The translations under genes and the position numbers were made by a program. DNA of 9,718 bases from an uncultured Lachnospiraceae bacterium (GTDB lineage Bacteria; Bacillota; Clostridia; Lachnospirales; Lachnospiraceae), in the NCBI GenBank assembly GCA_910588825.1, contig CAJURF010000097.1, positions 1 to 9,718 on the forward strand, given 5' to 3'. Of the stretch, positions 1 through 4,790 are shown piece by piece. Below the pieces are notes generated by a model, which was given only the letters and a program-made list of their open reading frames with translations, was not told the origin of the DNA and did no database searches. Within the stretch, counting starts at the first letter, position 1, and every line of letters begins with the position of its first letter.

Positions 1-50
1 TTTCATGTCTTGTTTGTGCCTTGAGCGAAGCGAAAGGAATGATAAAAACT

Positions 51-473
51 ATGAAGTATTCTACGCGATTAAGCGATGCCGTGCATATATTGGTGTTTAT
101 TCAGCAGAGCGGAAGTTCCACTGTATCCAGTTCGGATATTGCAGTGAGCATTTGTACCAATCCATCTTATGTACGCCAGATTATGGCCAAGTTAAAAGCT
201 GCCGGGCTGCTCCACAGTTCCCGTGGACAGGCTGCTCCCAAGCTGGGGAAACTGCCCCGGGAGATCACTCTTCTGGAGATCTATAAGGCAGTAGAAAAGG
301 AGAAACCCCTGCTGCATCTGGATACCCACACCAACCCGGAATGCGGGGTGGGCGTGAATATTCAGCTGGCCCTTGCAGACTATTATAAAAAGGTTCAGGA
401 GGACGCGGAGAGCTCTATGGGGAAAATCACCCTGGAGGATATTATAAATACCTATCTGGAAAGAATATCGTGA
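51..473 (+). CDS. Rrf2 family transcriptional regulator
   Basis: A 140-residue protein with the winged-helix layout of the Rrf2 family: the N-terminal MKYSTRLSDAVHILVFI helix, the recognition-helix segment around CTNPSYVRQIM (residues 35-45), and a C-terminal dimerisation helix. The family binds promoter DNA and often senses redox state, NO or iron-sulfur status. Members with a 2Fe-2S cluster (IscR, NsrR) carry three clustered Cys in the loop after the wing. Here that loop has only Cys98 (NPECGVGVNIQ), and the other Cys (35) lies in the helix-turn-helix, so a canonical cluster is unlikely and a YwnA/CymR-like cluster-free regulator fits better. The start at 51 is chosen because it gives the usual family N-terminus and has AGGA at 35-38, although that spacing is long; ATG 39 and TTG 21 are in-frame alternatives. 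The 3' end overlaps the convergent MATE gene by 22 nt. The target is unknown. Confidence 0.9.
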   Translation: MKYSTRLSDAVHILVFIQQSGSSTVSSSDIAVSICTNPSYVRQIMAKLKAAGLLHSSRGQAAPKLGKLPREITLLEIYKAVEKEKPLLHLDTHTNPECGVGVNIQLALADYYKKVQEDAESSMGKITLEDIINTYLERIS

Positions 474-1855
474 CGGTCCAGTTTCTTTTGAACGGCAGTG
501 CAGTATTTTTTCCAAAAAAGCTCTCCCCGGTATTGCTGTATAAATAATGTGACGGTTGCAGCACATGCCAGAGTATCTGATATAGGTTCTGCAAGAAAGA
601 TACCTTTTACCGGGTCAGCCGTTACGAGCGGCATGAGAAAGATTAGTGGAACCAGCAGAAATACTTTCCGCAGCAGGGCCAGAAACAGGGAAACTTTCGC
701 ATTTCCCAGGGCTACAAACATCAGCTGGCAGGAGATCTGCGCTCCCATCACCCAAAGCATGGGAAAAAAATAACCGCTCATGGAAGCGCTGTATGCGATA
801 AAACGCTGTTCCTCGGCAAAGATGCGGGGAAACATGGATGGAAACACGCTGAGAGCGGCCCAGAATAAAACAGAATACGTGAGGCTGGCACAAAGGACAA
901 GTCTGCAGCATACGCCCACACGGTCTCTGCGTCCGGCGCCGTAATTATAGCTGATAATCGGCTGGGCCCCCTGAGCAATACCTGTGATGGGAAGGGAGAC
1001 AAACTGCATGACAGTGGCAAATATAGTCATGGCTCCCACAGGAATATCTCCGCCATATCGAAATAAAGAACGGTTAAAGCAGACCGATATCAGGCTTTCC
1101 GTTAAAATCTGGACAAAGGGGGACATGCCAAGAGACAGTGCGGCAGCCAGCAGTTTCCAGTCGAAACGAAGATACTTGATTCGCAGACGGATCATTCCCC
1201 GTTTTCCAAGCAGGAATGCAAGTACCCAGATACAGGAGGCTGCCTGTGATACCACAGTAGCAGCGGCGGCTCCGGCTGTCCCCATGTGAAAACCAAAGAT
1301 CAGGATAGGGTCAAGGAGCATATTCAGTCCTGCTCCAAGCAGTACGGAGACCATGCTGGTCATGGGATACCCCTGGGCAGAGATAAAGAAAGCCAGTCCC
1401 ACAGAGGTCTCCACAAAGACTGTGCCAAGTACATAAATATTAAAGTAAGAAGATGCATAAGGCAGTATCTCCCTGCTGGCACCAAATAGATGAAGAATTT
1501 CTCCGGAAAAACCCCGGGTAAAAAGCGTCAAAACAGCGCTTAAGCAAAGAGAAAACAGTGCACAGGTTCCAAGTGTTCTTTCCGCCGCATCCGGATTGTT
1601 TCTGCCAAGATAGGCGGAGGCCCTGGGCGCCCCTCCAAATCCCACCAGCTGTGCAAAGGCAGATAAGATGATGGTGATGGGCATACACACGCCTGCTCCT
1701 GTCAGCGCCAGTCTTCCAGATCCCGGCATATGGCCGATATAAATACGGTCTATGATGTTGTAGGCCAGGGTCACCAGTTGGGAAATGACTGCCGGGATTG
1801 TCAGATGGATAAATAGGGTCTTGATATTATCATTTCTCAGTGATAGTTTCTGCAT
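452..1855 (-). CDS. MATE family multidrug efflux transporter
   Basis: A 467-residue, very hydrophobic protein of the MATE family, length normal for the family (about 450-470). These inner-membrane antiporters expel cationic drugs or metabolites in exchange for Na+ or H+. The N-terminal stretch (LTIPAVISQLVTLAYNIIDRIYIGH, residues about 18-42) is the hallmark first helix, in which conserved Pro and Asp/Asn residues occur. A similar helix near residues 240-260 (LSLGMSPFVQILTESLI) begins the second half, as expected for two six-helix bundles. The start has a strong ribosome binding site, AGGAGGAG on the minus strand. The gene is divergent from a TetR regulator, the usual arrangement for a pump and its local repressor, and convergent with the Rrf2 gene. 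It resembles the MepA/DinF-like Gram-positive branch, but the substrate cannot be read from the sequence. Confidence 0.93.
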   Translation of the reverse strand: MQKLSLRNDNIKTLFIHLTIPAVISQLVTLAYNIIDRIYIGHMPGSGRLALTGAGVCMPITIILSAFAQLVGFGGAPRASAYLGRNNPDAAERTLGTCALFSLCLSAVLTLFTRGFSGEILHLFGASREILPYASSYFNIYVLGTVFVETSVGLAFFISAQGYPMTSMVSVLLGAGLNMLLDPILIFGFHMGTAGAAAATVVSQAASCIWVLAFLLGKRGMIRLRIKYLRFDWKLLAAALSLGMSPFVQILTESLISVCFNRSLFRYGGDIPVGAMTIFATVMQFVSLPITGIAQGAQPIISYNYGAGRRDRVGVCCRLVLCASLTYSVLFWAALSVFPSMFPRIFAEEQRFIAYSASMSGYFFPMLWVMGAQISCQLMFVALGNAKVSLFLALLRKVFLLVPLIFLMPLVTADPVKGIFLAEPISDTLACAATVTLFIQQYRGELFWKKYCTAVQKKLDRHDILSR

Positions 1856-1890
1856 GTTTCTTTCTCCTCCTCATAGTTGTTTATATATGA

Positions 1891-1919
1891 AGTATACTTA
1901 TGACATGGAAAATGAGTAA
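1891..1919 (-). promoter_or_regulatory. candidate promoter of the MATE gene
   Basis: On the minus strand TATACT (1891-1896) is a 5/6 match to a -10 box. The -35 position 17 bp upstream reads TTACTC (1914-1919), which is weak. The leader would be about 30 nt and includes the AGGAGG ribosome binding site. A poor -35 would suit an activated or regulated promoter. This is a prediction only. Confidence 0.35.
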
Positions 1920-1920
1920 G

Positions 1921-1931
1921 CCCCCTGGGGG
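1921..1931. promoter_or_regulatory. perfect GC palindrome in pump/regulator gap
   Basis: CCCCCTGGGGG is a perfect 5+1+5 dyad inside an otherwise A+T-rich gap, just upstream of the presumed MATE promoter. It could be a protein-binding site or the tip of a small hairpin. No known family operator is recognised in it. Confidence 0.3.
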
Positions 1932-1978
1932 ATCGCTTTCTGCACACATTTCAGGAAAATGGATCGTTTCTTGACACA
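1930..1978 (+). promoter_or_regulatory. direct repeat, possible operator, over TetR-gene -35
   Basis: GGATCGCTTTCTGCACACA (1930-1948) and GGATCGTTTCTTGACACA (1961-1978) match closely with one shifted base. They start 31 bp apart, close to three helical turns, so both copies would face the same side of the DNA. The second copy covers the TTGACA at 1971-1976. This is where a repressor of the TetR gene would act, but binding is inferred from position only. Confidence 0.35.
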
Positions 1979-2000
1979 GATTTTCTTTTTGTATTATTCT
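1971..2000 (+). promoter_or_regulatory. sigma-A-type promoter for the TetR-family gene
   Basis: There is a perfect TTGACA -35 at 1971-1976. Possible -10 boxes are TATTCT at 1995-2000 (18-bp spacer) or TATTAT at 1992-1997 (15-bp spacer). The start codon at 2104 is about 100 nt downstream. A second, weaker candidate uses TATAAA at 2041-2046 with CGGACA at 2019-2024 (16-bp spacer). Confidence 0.5.
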
Positions 2001-2010
2001 AAACAATATA

Positions 2011-2026
2011 TCTGTTTACGGACAGA
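2011..2026. promoter_or_regulatory. 16-bp dyad, candidate TetR-type operator
   Basis: TCTGT-N6-ACAGA is a perfect 5-bp dyad with a 6-bp centre, lying between the TTGACA promoter and the TetR-family start codon. TetR-family proteins usually bind dyads of about 15-20 bp near their own gene, so autoregulation through this site is plausible. No binding evidence exists in the sequence itself. Confidence 0.35.
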
Positions 2027-2103
2027 GTGTTCAATATTTGTATAAAATGATAAGGAAGTGCAGGTAAATTATTTGCCGGCAGTTCCCCAAGGGAGAATTT
2101 ACT

Positions 2104-2682
2104 ATGACAGAGAAAAAGAAACGGAAAACAGACAGGCGGACCTTATATACCCGCCAGGTAATCAAGGATGCGTTTTTAGCATTGAAAAAGAAAAGGGATT
2201 TTAATTCAATTACGGTTTCCGCTGTTTGTAAAAAAGCGGAGATCAGCCGGGGAACTTTTTATTTGCATTATCAGAATATCAGAGATGTATTAGACGATAT
2301 TCTGGATGAGATTCTGCCCCAGACCAGAGAACTGACCACTCACGTTTTTCTTTCCCAAGAAAAAGAACCCTGCTGTCTAACACCCTTTTGCACATTTATA
2401 AGGGAAAACGACAAATATCACTGTATCTTTCTGGACGATTCGCTCAGTGCTTACCTGGTAGAAAAAGTTCTTTCCAGATTTCAGGAAACGACTCTGCAGA
2501 AGCTTGGAAAAAAGTCGCTTTTGTCTCCCCGTCAACTGGAGAATCTGATCTGTTTTCAGTTTAATGGCTGTTTTGCCGTTACGAAGAAAAACATCCGTCT
2601 GGGGCAGGAAGAATGGGAACAGACACAGTCCTGTATCGACCGGTTTATACAAAATGGCCTGGGGCCTTATATGGTCAGATAG
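2104..2682 (+). CDS. TetR/AcrR family transcriptional regulator
   Basis: A 192-residue regulator of usual TetR-family length. The basic N-terminus (MTEKKKRKTDRRTLYTRQVI) is followed by a clear TetR helix-turn-helix at about residues 36-60, including ITVSAVCKKAEISRGTFYLHYQNI; the GTFYLHY recognition helix is diagnostic. The C-terminal ligand-binding half is diverged and resembles the DhaS/TetR_C_8-like domain found in many Firmicutes regulators. GGGAG at 2091-2095 sits 8 nt before the ATG, supporting the start. The gene is divergent from the MATE transporter with 248 bp between the start codons, so it is probably a ligand-responsive repressor of the pump and of itself; the ligand is unknown. 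It could instead act on genes elsewhere. A short CAGA/TCTG dyad followed by T-rich sequence covers the stop codon and could be a weak terminator. Confidence 0.93.
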   Translation: MTEKKKRKTDRRTLYTRQVIKDAFLALKKKRDFNSITVSAVCKKAEISRGTFYLHYQNIRDVLDDILDEILPQTRELTTHVFLSQEKEPCCLTPFCTFIRENDKYHCIFLDDSLSAYLVEKVLSRFQETTLQKLGKKSLLSPRQLENLICFQFNGCFAVTKKNIRLGQEEWEQTQSCIDRFIQNGLGPYMVR

Positions 2683-2702
2683 TCTGTTTTTCTTTGCTTT
2701 AG

Positions 2703-2741
2703 AAAATATGAAATAAAAAAGACATAAAAATGAAATAAAAA
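2703..2741. other. phased A-tracts, probably curved DNA
   Basis: A-tracts occur at 2703-2706, 2715-2720, 2726-2730 and 2737-2741. The last three start exactly 11 bp apart and the first fits the same phase to within one base. The 12-mer ATGAAATAAAAA is repeated at 2708-2719 and 2730-2741. Helically phased A-tracts bend DNA and often lie upstream of strong promoters. Here they begin the long gap before the LRR gene. Confidence 0.55.
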
Positions 2742-2770
2742 CGAAATATAATTAAAACAAACAAATTTAT

Positions 2771-2828
2771 ATCACAATCTTTTTGTAAAATGTATATTAT
2801 AGAAAATTTTCTATTATAAGATTGTGAT
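2771..2828. repeat. 11-bp inverted repeat enclosing an AT palindrome
   Basis: ATCACAATCTT (2771-2781) and AAGATTGTGAT (2818-2828) are perfect inverted copies separated by 36 bp. Between them is a 24-bp palindrome (2795-2818) with one mismatched pair, centred on AAAA/TTTT. The right arm continues into a second dyad, TGTGA-T-TCACA, at 2823-2833. The octamer GATTGTGA occurs three times: minus strand 2772-2779, plus strand 2820-2827 and plus strand 2887-2894. This suggests binding sites for a DNA-binding protein upstream of the LRR gene. Confidence 0.6.
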
Positions 2829-2853
2829 TCACAGTTGGTTTGGAACATTTTGG

Positions 2854-2875
2854 GATAATGCTTTAAATATATAGT
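2854..2875 (+). promoter_or_regulatory. candidate -10 elements for the LRR gene
   Basis: GATAAT (2854-2859) and TATAGT (2870-2875) are both reasonable -10 boxes. The second is embedded in TTTAAATAT...TATAGTGTA, closely resembling the stronger promoter at 4704-4732. No good -35 is present at the right distance (TTCACA at 2828-2833 is 20 bp before GATAAT), so an activator may be needed. A start near 2882 would give a leader of about 280 nt. Confidence 0.35.
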
Positions 2876-2910
2876 GTAATTTAAGTGATTGTGAAGTTTT
2901 TTCAGGAGTC

Positions 2911-2950
2911 ACGAGTTTGGGAAAAAGAAACAAAACGGGGCTCAAAATCG
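2911..2950 (+). repeat. 40-nt shared leader element, copy 1
   Basis: This segment matches 9414-9453 of the opposite strand at 33 of 40 positions without gaps, including an unbroken AAACAAAACGG block. It lies in the probable leader of the LRR gene, sense orientation. TTGGG (2917-2921) can pair with CTCAA (2941-2945), a stem also possible in copy 2. See copy 2 and the findings. Confidence 0.65.
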
Positions 2951-2990
2951 TTTTGAATTCGCCCCTTATTTGTTTATTTTTCCCAAACTC
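2913..2990 (+). terminator. long nested hairpin / bidirectional terminator-like
   Basis: GAGTTTGGGAAAAA (2913-2926) is perfectly complementary to TTTTTCCCAAACTC (2977-2990), and pairing continues inward for about 7 more bp after one mismatch. At the core GGGGC (2937-2941) pairs with GCCCC (2961-2965), enclosing TCAAAA-TCG-TTTTGA. The core is followed by a T-rich run, TTATTTGTTTATTTTT, on the plus strand, and the complement gives a T-rich run on the minus strand too. It could end the TetR transcript, attenuate the LRR transcript, or do both. The start codon at 3164 is 173 nt downstream. Confidence 0.55.
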
Positions 2991-3059
2991 TGGTTATGAA
3001 ATGTACGTTTTACAATTATCTGATATGCTGTTCTGTAAATCTTGGGCGTCATCGGAGAA

Positions 3060-3095
3060 AAGCTGTGTAAATGGAATAGGTTATTTACACAGTTT
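3060..3095. repeat. 13-bp hairpin-forming inverted repeat
   Basis: AAGCTGTGTAAAT (3060-3072) and ATTTACACAGTTT (3083-3095) pair over 13 bp with one G-U, around a 10-nt loop. No T-tract follows, so it is not an intrinsic terminator. It lies 68 bp before the LRR start codon and could be an operator (TGTGTAAAT/ATTTACACA half-sites) or an RNA structure in the leader. Confidence 0.55.
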
Positions 3096-3163
3096 CGCAG
3101 TGAGGAAGGAAGCAGCAGAGCAGTACAACTATATAGGGTAATCAGAAAGGGGAGAAGAAATAG

Positions 3164-4534
3164 ATGCGCAAAAGATTTATAGTTCTTGTGTTATCTGCGG
3201 CCATGGCAGTTTCCAATCTGAGCGGCTTTGGTACGGCAGTATATGCAGAGGCAGTGGAAGAAGGGTATCCACAGGAAAATTTGAGTGTCTCTGATGAAAA
3301 TCCGGATGATGTATCGGGGAATGAGAATCCAGATGATGTATCGGGGAATGAGAATCCAGATGATGTGTCAGGGAATGAGAATCCGGATGATGTATCGGGG
3401 AATGAGAATCCGGATGATGTATCGGGGAATGAGAATCCAGACGATGTGTCAGGGAATGAGAATCCGGATGATGTATCGGGGAATGAGAATCCAGACGATG
3501 TATCAGGGAATGAGAATCCAGACGATGTATCAGGAAATGAGAACCCTGGCGATGTATCAGGAAATGAGAATCCAGATGACGTTTCGGGGAATGAGACCCC
3601 CGATGACCCTGAGCAGCAGACTGCGCCAAAAGTTGGTACTGTGTTGACTGATGGAACTGACAAATATAAAGTGACGAAGGAAGGGAGCGAGGCTGCATAT
3701 ACAGGGACCACAGCGTCTGGAGCTGTCAAGATTCCAGATAAGGTTACAATAGACGGCATCACTTACCAGATAACCTCCATTGGAGCTCGTGCTTTTGAAA
3801 ATCAGACAACTCTTACATCAATAGTCATAGGTAAAAACATTACACAAATTGGAAATTATGCATTCTCAGACTGTCTGAAATTAAAAACAGTTTCCATGAA
3901 AAAAGGCGTAACCTCTATTGGAATAGAAGCCTTTATAAATTGTACCGCGCTCACCTCCATAGCAATTCCTAAAACGGTCAAAACGGTAAAAGCCAGGGCA
4001 TTTATGGGGTGCGGCAAATTAAAGACAGCGTCAATGAGCGCCGGTCTTTCCACAATCGGAAAAGGTGCGTTTAGAAATTGTACCGCGCTGGCAATGGTTA
4101 CCATCCCGGGTTCGGCTTCCGTGATCAAAACCAATGCATTTAGTGGATGTACGAAGCTTGCATCTGTCAATCTGAAAGCTGGGGTAACAACCATTGGAAG
4201 CAGCGCTTTCGCAGGCTGCAGAGCGTTGGAGAGCATCACAATTCCCAAATCAGTCACCGCCATACAAACGAATGCATTCAACGGCGATACCAAATTGAGA
4301 ACTGTAACTATGGGAACTGGGATAGAGACAATTGGGAAAAAAGCATTTCACAGCTGCAAAAAGCTTTCCGTGATAACGATTAAGTCAAAAAAACTGGTGT
4401 CTGTAAAAGCAGATGCGTTTCTGGGAATTCATGCCTCTGCAGTGATACAGGTGAAACCGGCCAAGTTATCCGAGTATACAAGACTCATGAAAGGAAAGGG
4501 GCAGGGAAGCCGTGTGGCAATTGTAAAAATGTAG
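3164..4534 (+). CDS. secreted BspA-type leucine-rich repeat protein
   Basis: A 456-residue exported protein. Residues 1-28 are a signal peptide: basic MRKR, a hydrophobic core, and a predicted cut after VYA (28). Residues 46-144 are eleven 9-residue repeats of ENPDDVSGN, an acidic stalk of about -3 charge per unit. After a linker, residues 203-409 hold nine 23-residue LRR_5/BspA-type units (pattern IxxIGxxAFxxCxxLxxVxIxxx) plus a partial tenth. The C-terminus (KLSEYTRLMKGKGQGSRV) resembles the usual end of such repeat arrays. No LPxTG, SLH or other anchor is visible, so it is probably released or held non-covalently. BspA-type LRR proteins are generally surface-exposed and linked to adhesion or host contact; a specific ligand cannot be inferred. 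AAAGGGGAG at 3146-3154 supports the start. It stands alone between a complex upstream region and a terminator. Confidence 0.92.
   Translation: MRKRFIVLVLSAAMAVSNLSGFGTAVYAEAVEEGYPQENLSVSDENPDDVSGNENPDDVSGNENPDDVSGNENPDDVSGNENPDDVSGNENPDDVSGNENPDDVSGNENPDDVSGNENPDDVSGNENPGDVSGNENPDDVSGNETPDDPEQQTAPKVGTVLTDGTDKYKVTKEGSEAAYTGTTASGAVKIPDKVTIDGITYQITSIGARAFENQTTLTSIVIGKNITQIGNYAFSDCLKLKTVSMKKGVTSIGIEAFINCTALTSIAIPKTVKTVKARAFMGCGKLKTASMSAGLSTIGKGAFRNCTALAMVTIPGSASVIKTNAFSGCTKLASVNLKAGVTTIGSSAFAGCRALESITIPKSVTAIQTNAFNGDTKLRTVTMGTGIETIGKKAFHSCKKLSVITIKSKKLVSVKADAFLGIHASAVIQVKPAKLSEYTRLMKGKGQGSRVAIVKM
3299..3595 (+). repeat. eleven 27-bp tandem repeats (acidic stalk)
   Basis: Eleven in-frame 27-bp units encode ENPDDVSGN; unit 10 has PGD in place of PDD, and a degenerate twelfth (ETPDD) follows. 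Nearly all other variation is silent: CCG/CCA, GAT/GAC, GTA/GTG, TCG/TCA, GGG/GGA. Units 1, 4, 5 and 7 read CCG-GAT-GAT-GTA-TCG identically, indicating recent duplication, while units 8-11 have diverged. Being a multiple of three, copy-number change would alter stalk length without a frameshift. Confidence 0.95.
3770..4390 (+). repeat. nine 69-bp LRR coding units with a two-unit period
   Basis: The LRR region is built from 69-bp units that alternate in their ends: odd units mostly end IPKT/IPGS/IPKS and even units end MKKG/MSAG/LKAG/MGTG. The effective repeat is therefore 138 bp. The 15-mer AAATTGTACCGCGCT recurs at 3937-3951 and 4075-4089, exactly 138 bp apart, supporting growth by duplicating unit pairs. 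Confidence 0.8.
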
Positions 4535-4560
4535 ATTTATAGAAATAGTTTGATCTTTCA

Positions 4561-4602
4561 GGGTGTAAGTCTTCGTGTATTTGGAAGGCTTACACCCTTC
4601 TT
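4561..4602 (+). terminator. intrinsic terminator after the LRR gene
   Basis: GGGTGTAAGTCTTC (4561-4574) pairs with 4584-4597 (ending GGCTTACACCC) over 14 bp with one G-U, with a 9-nt loop. A modest T-rich tail, TTCTT, follows. It lies 26 nt after the LRR stop codon. Confidence 0.75.
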
Positions 4603-4644
4603 ATGTTCGTTTCATCAAGAGAGGAATTTCCTTTGTGTGAGTTA

Positions 4645-4657
4645 TGGATTTAATCCA
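4645..4657. promoter_or_regulatory. 13-bp palindrome upstream of the lpdA promoter
   Basis: TGGATT-T-AATCCA is a perfect dyad with a central T, about 50 bp upstream of the -35 box at 4704. It could be an operator; no regulator family is recognised. A 10-mer ATTTGGAAGG occurs nearby at 4678-4687 and also in the terminator loop at 4579-4588. Otherwise the 256-bp gap 4535-4790 holds only the terminator and promoter listed. Confidence 0.25.
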
Positions 4658-4703
4658 AATAGAAATATTTTTTGCCCATTTGGAAGGATAGCTGTCAGAG
4701 TTA

Positions 4704-4732
4704 TTGACTTTCGCTTTTTAAATATCTATAGT
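4704..4732 (+). promoter_or_regulatory. sigma-A promoter of lpdA
   Basis: TTGACT (4704-4709) and TATAGT (4727-4732) are separated by an ideal 17 bp, each matching consensus at 5/6. Transcription would start near 4739, giving a leader of about 50 nt with the GGAGG ribosome binding site at 4777-4781. The start site also argues against the in-frame ATG at 4746, which would leave no ribosome binding site. Confidence 0.75.
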
Positions 4733-4790
4733 GTAGTCGTAACAAATGAATATATATTCAAATATTCAACTGAAATGGAGGATAAAAGAT

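Noticed and set aside
2676..2695. Terminator at the TetR stop codon
   Set aside because: CAGA/TCTG gives only 4 bp with a 3-nt loop; the T-rich tail alone is not enough for a separate call.
2771..2828. Invertible promoter switch
   Set aside because: The 11-bp inverted repeats enclose only 36 bp with no convincing promoter in either orientation and no invertase gene nearby.
2917..3141. 74-codon plus-strand frame
   Set aside because: It starts inside the long hairpin, has no ribosome binding site, and its sequence is composed of the inverted-repeat DNA.
3299..3595. Regular direct repeats resembling a CRISPR array
   Set aside because: The units are contiguous with no spacers and encode a continuous peptide repeat.
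3142..3762. Long minus-strand reading frame of repeated SGFSFPDTS units, and a plus-strand frame (3285-3647) of MRIQMMYRG units
   Set aside because: Both are other-frame images of the 27-bp tandem repeat in the LRR gene; a repeat whose length is a multiple of three keeps alternative frames open. They have no ribosome binding site and no plausible protein.
4746..4790. Earlier in-frame ATG for lpdA
   Set aside because: It would add 15 residues before the FAD motif, lies within 10 nt of the predicted transcription start and lacks a ribosome binding site; ATG 4791 has GGAGG at the right distance.
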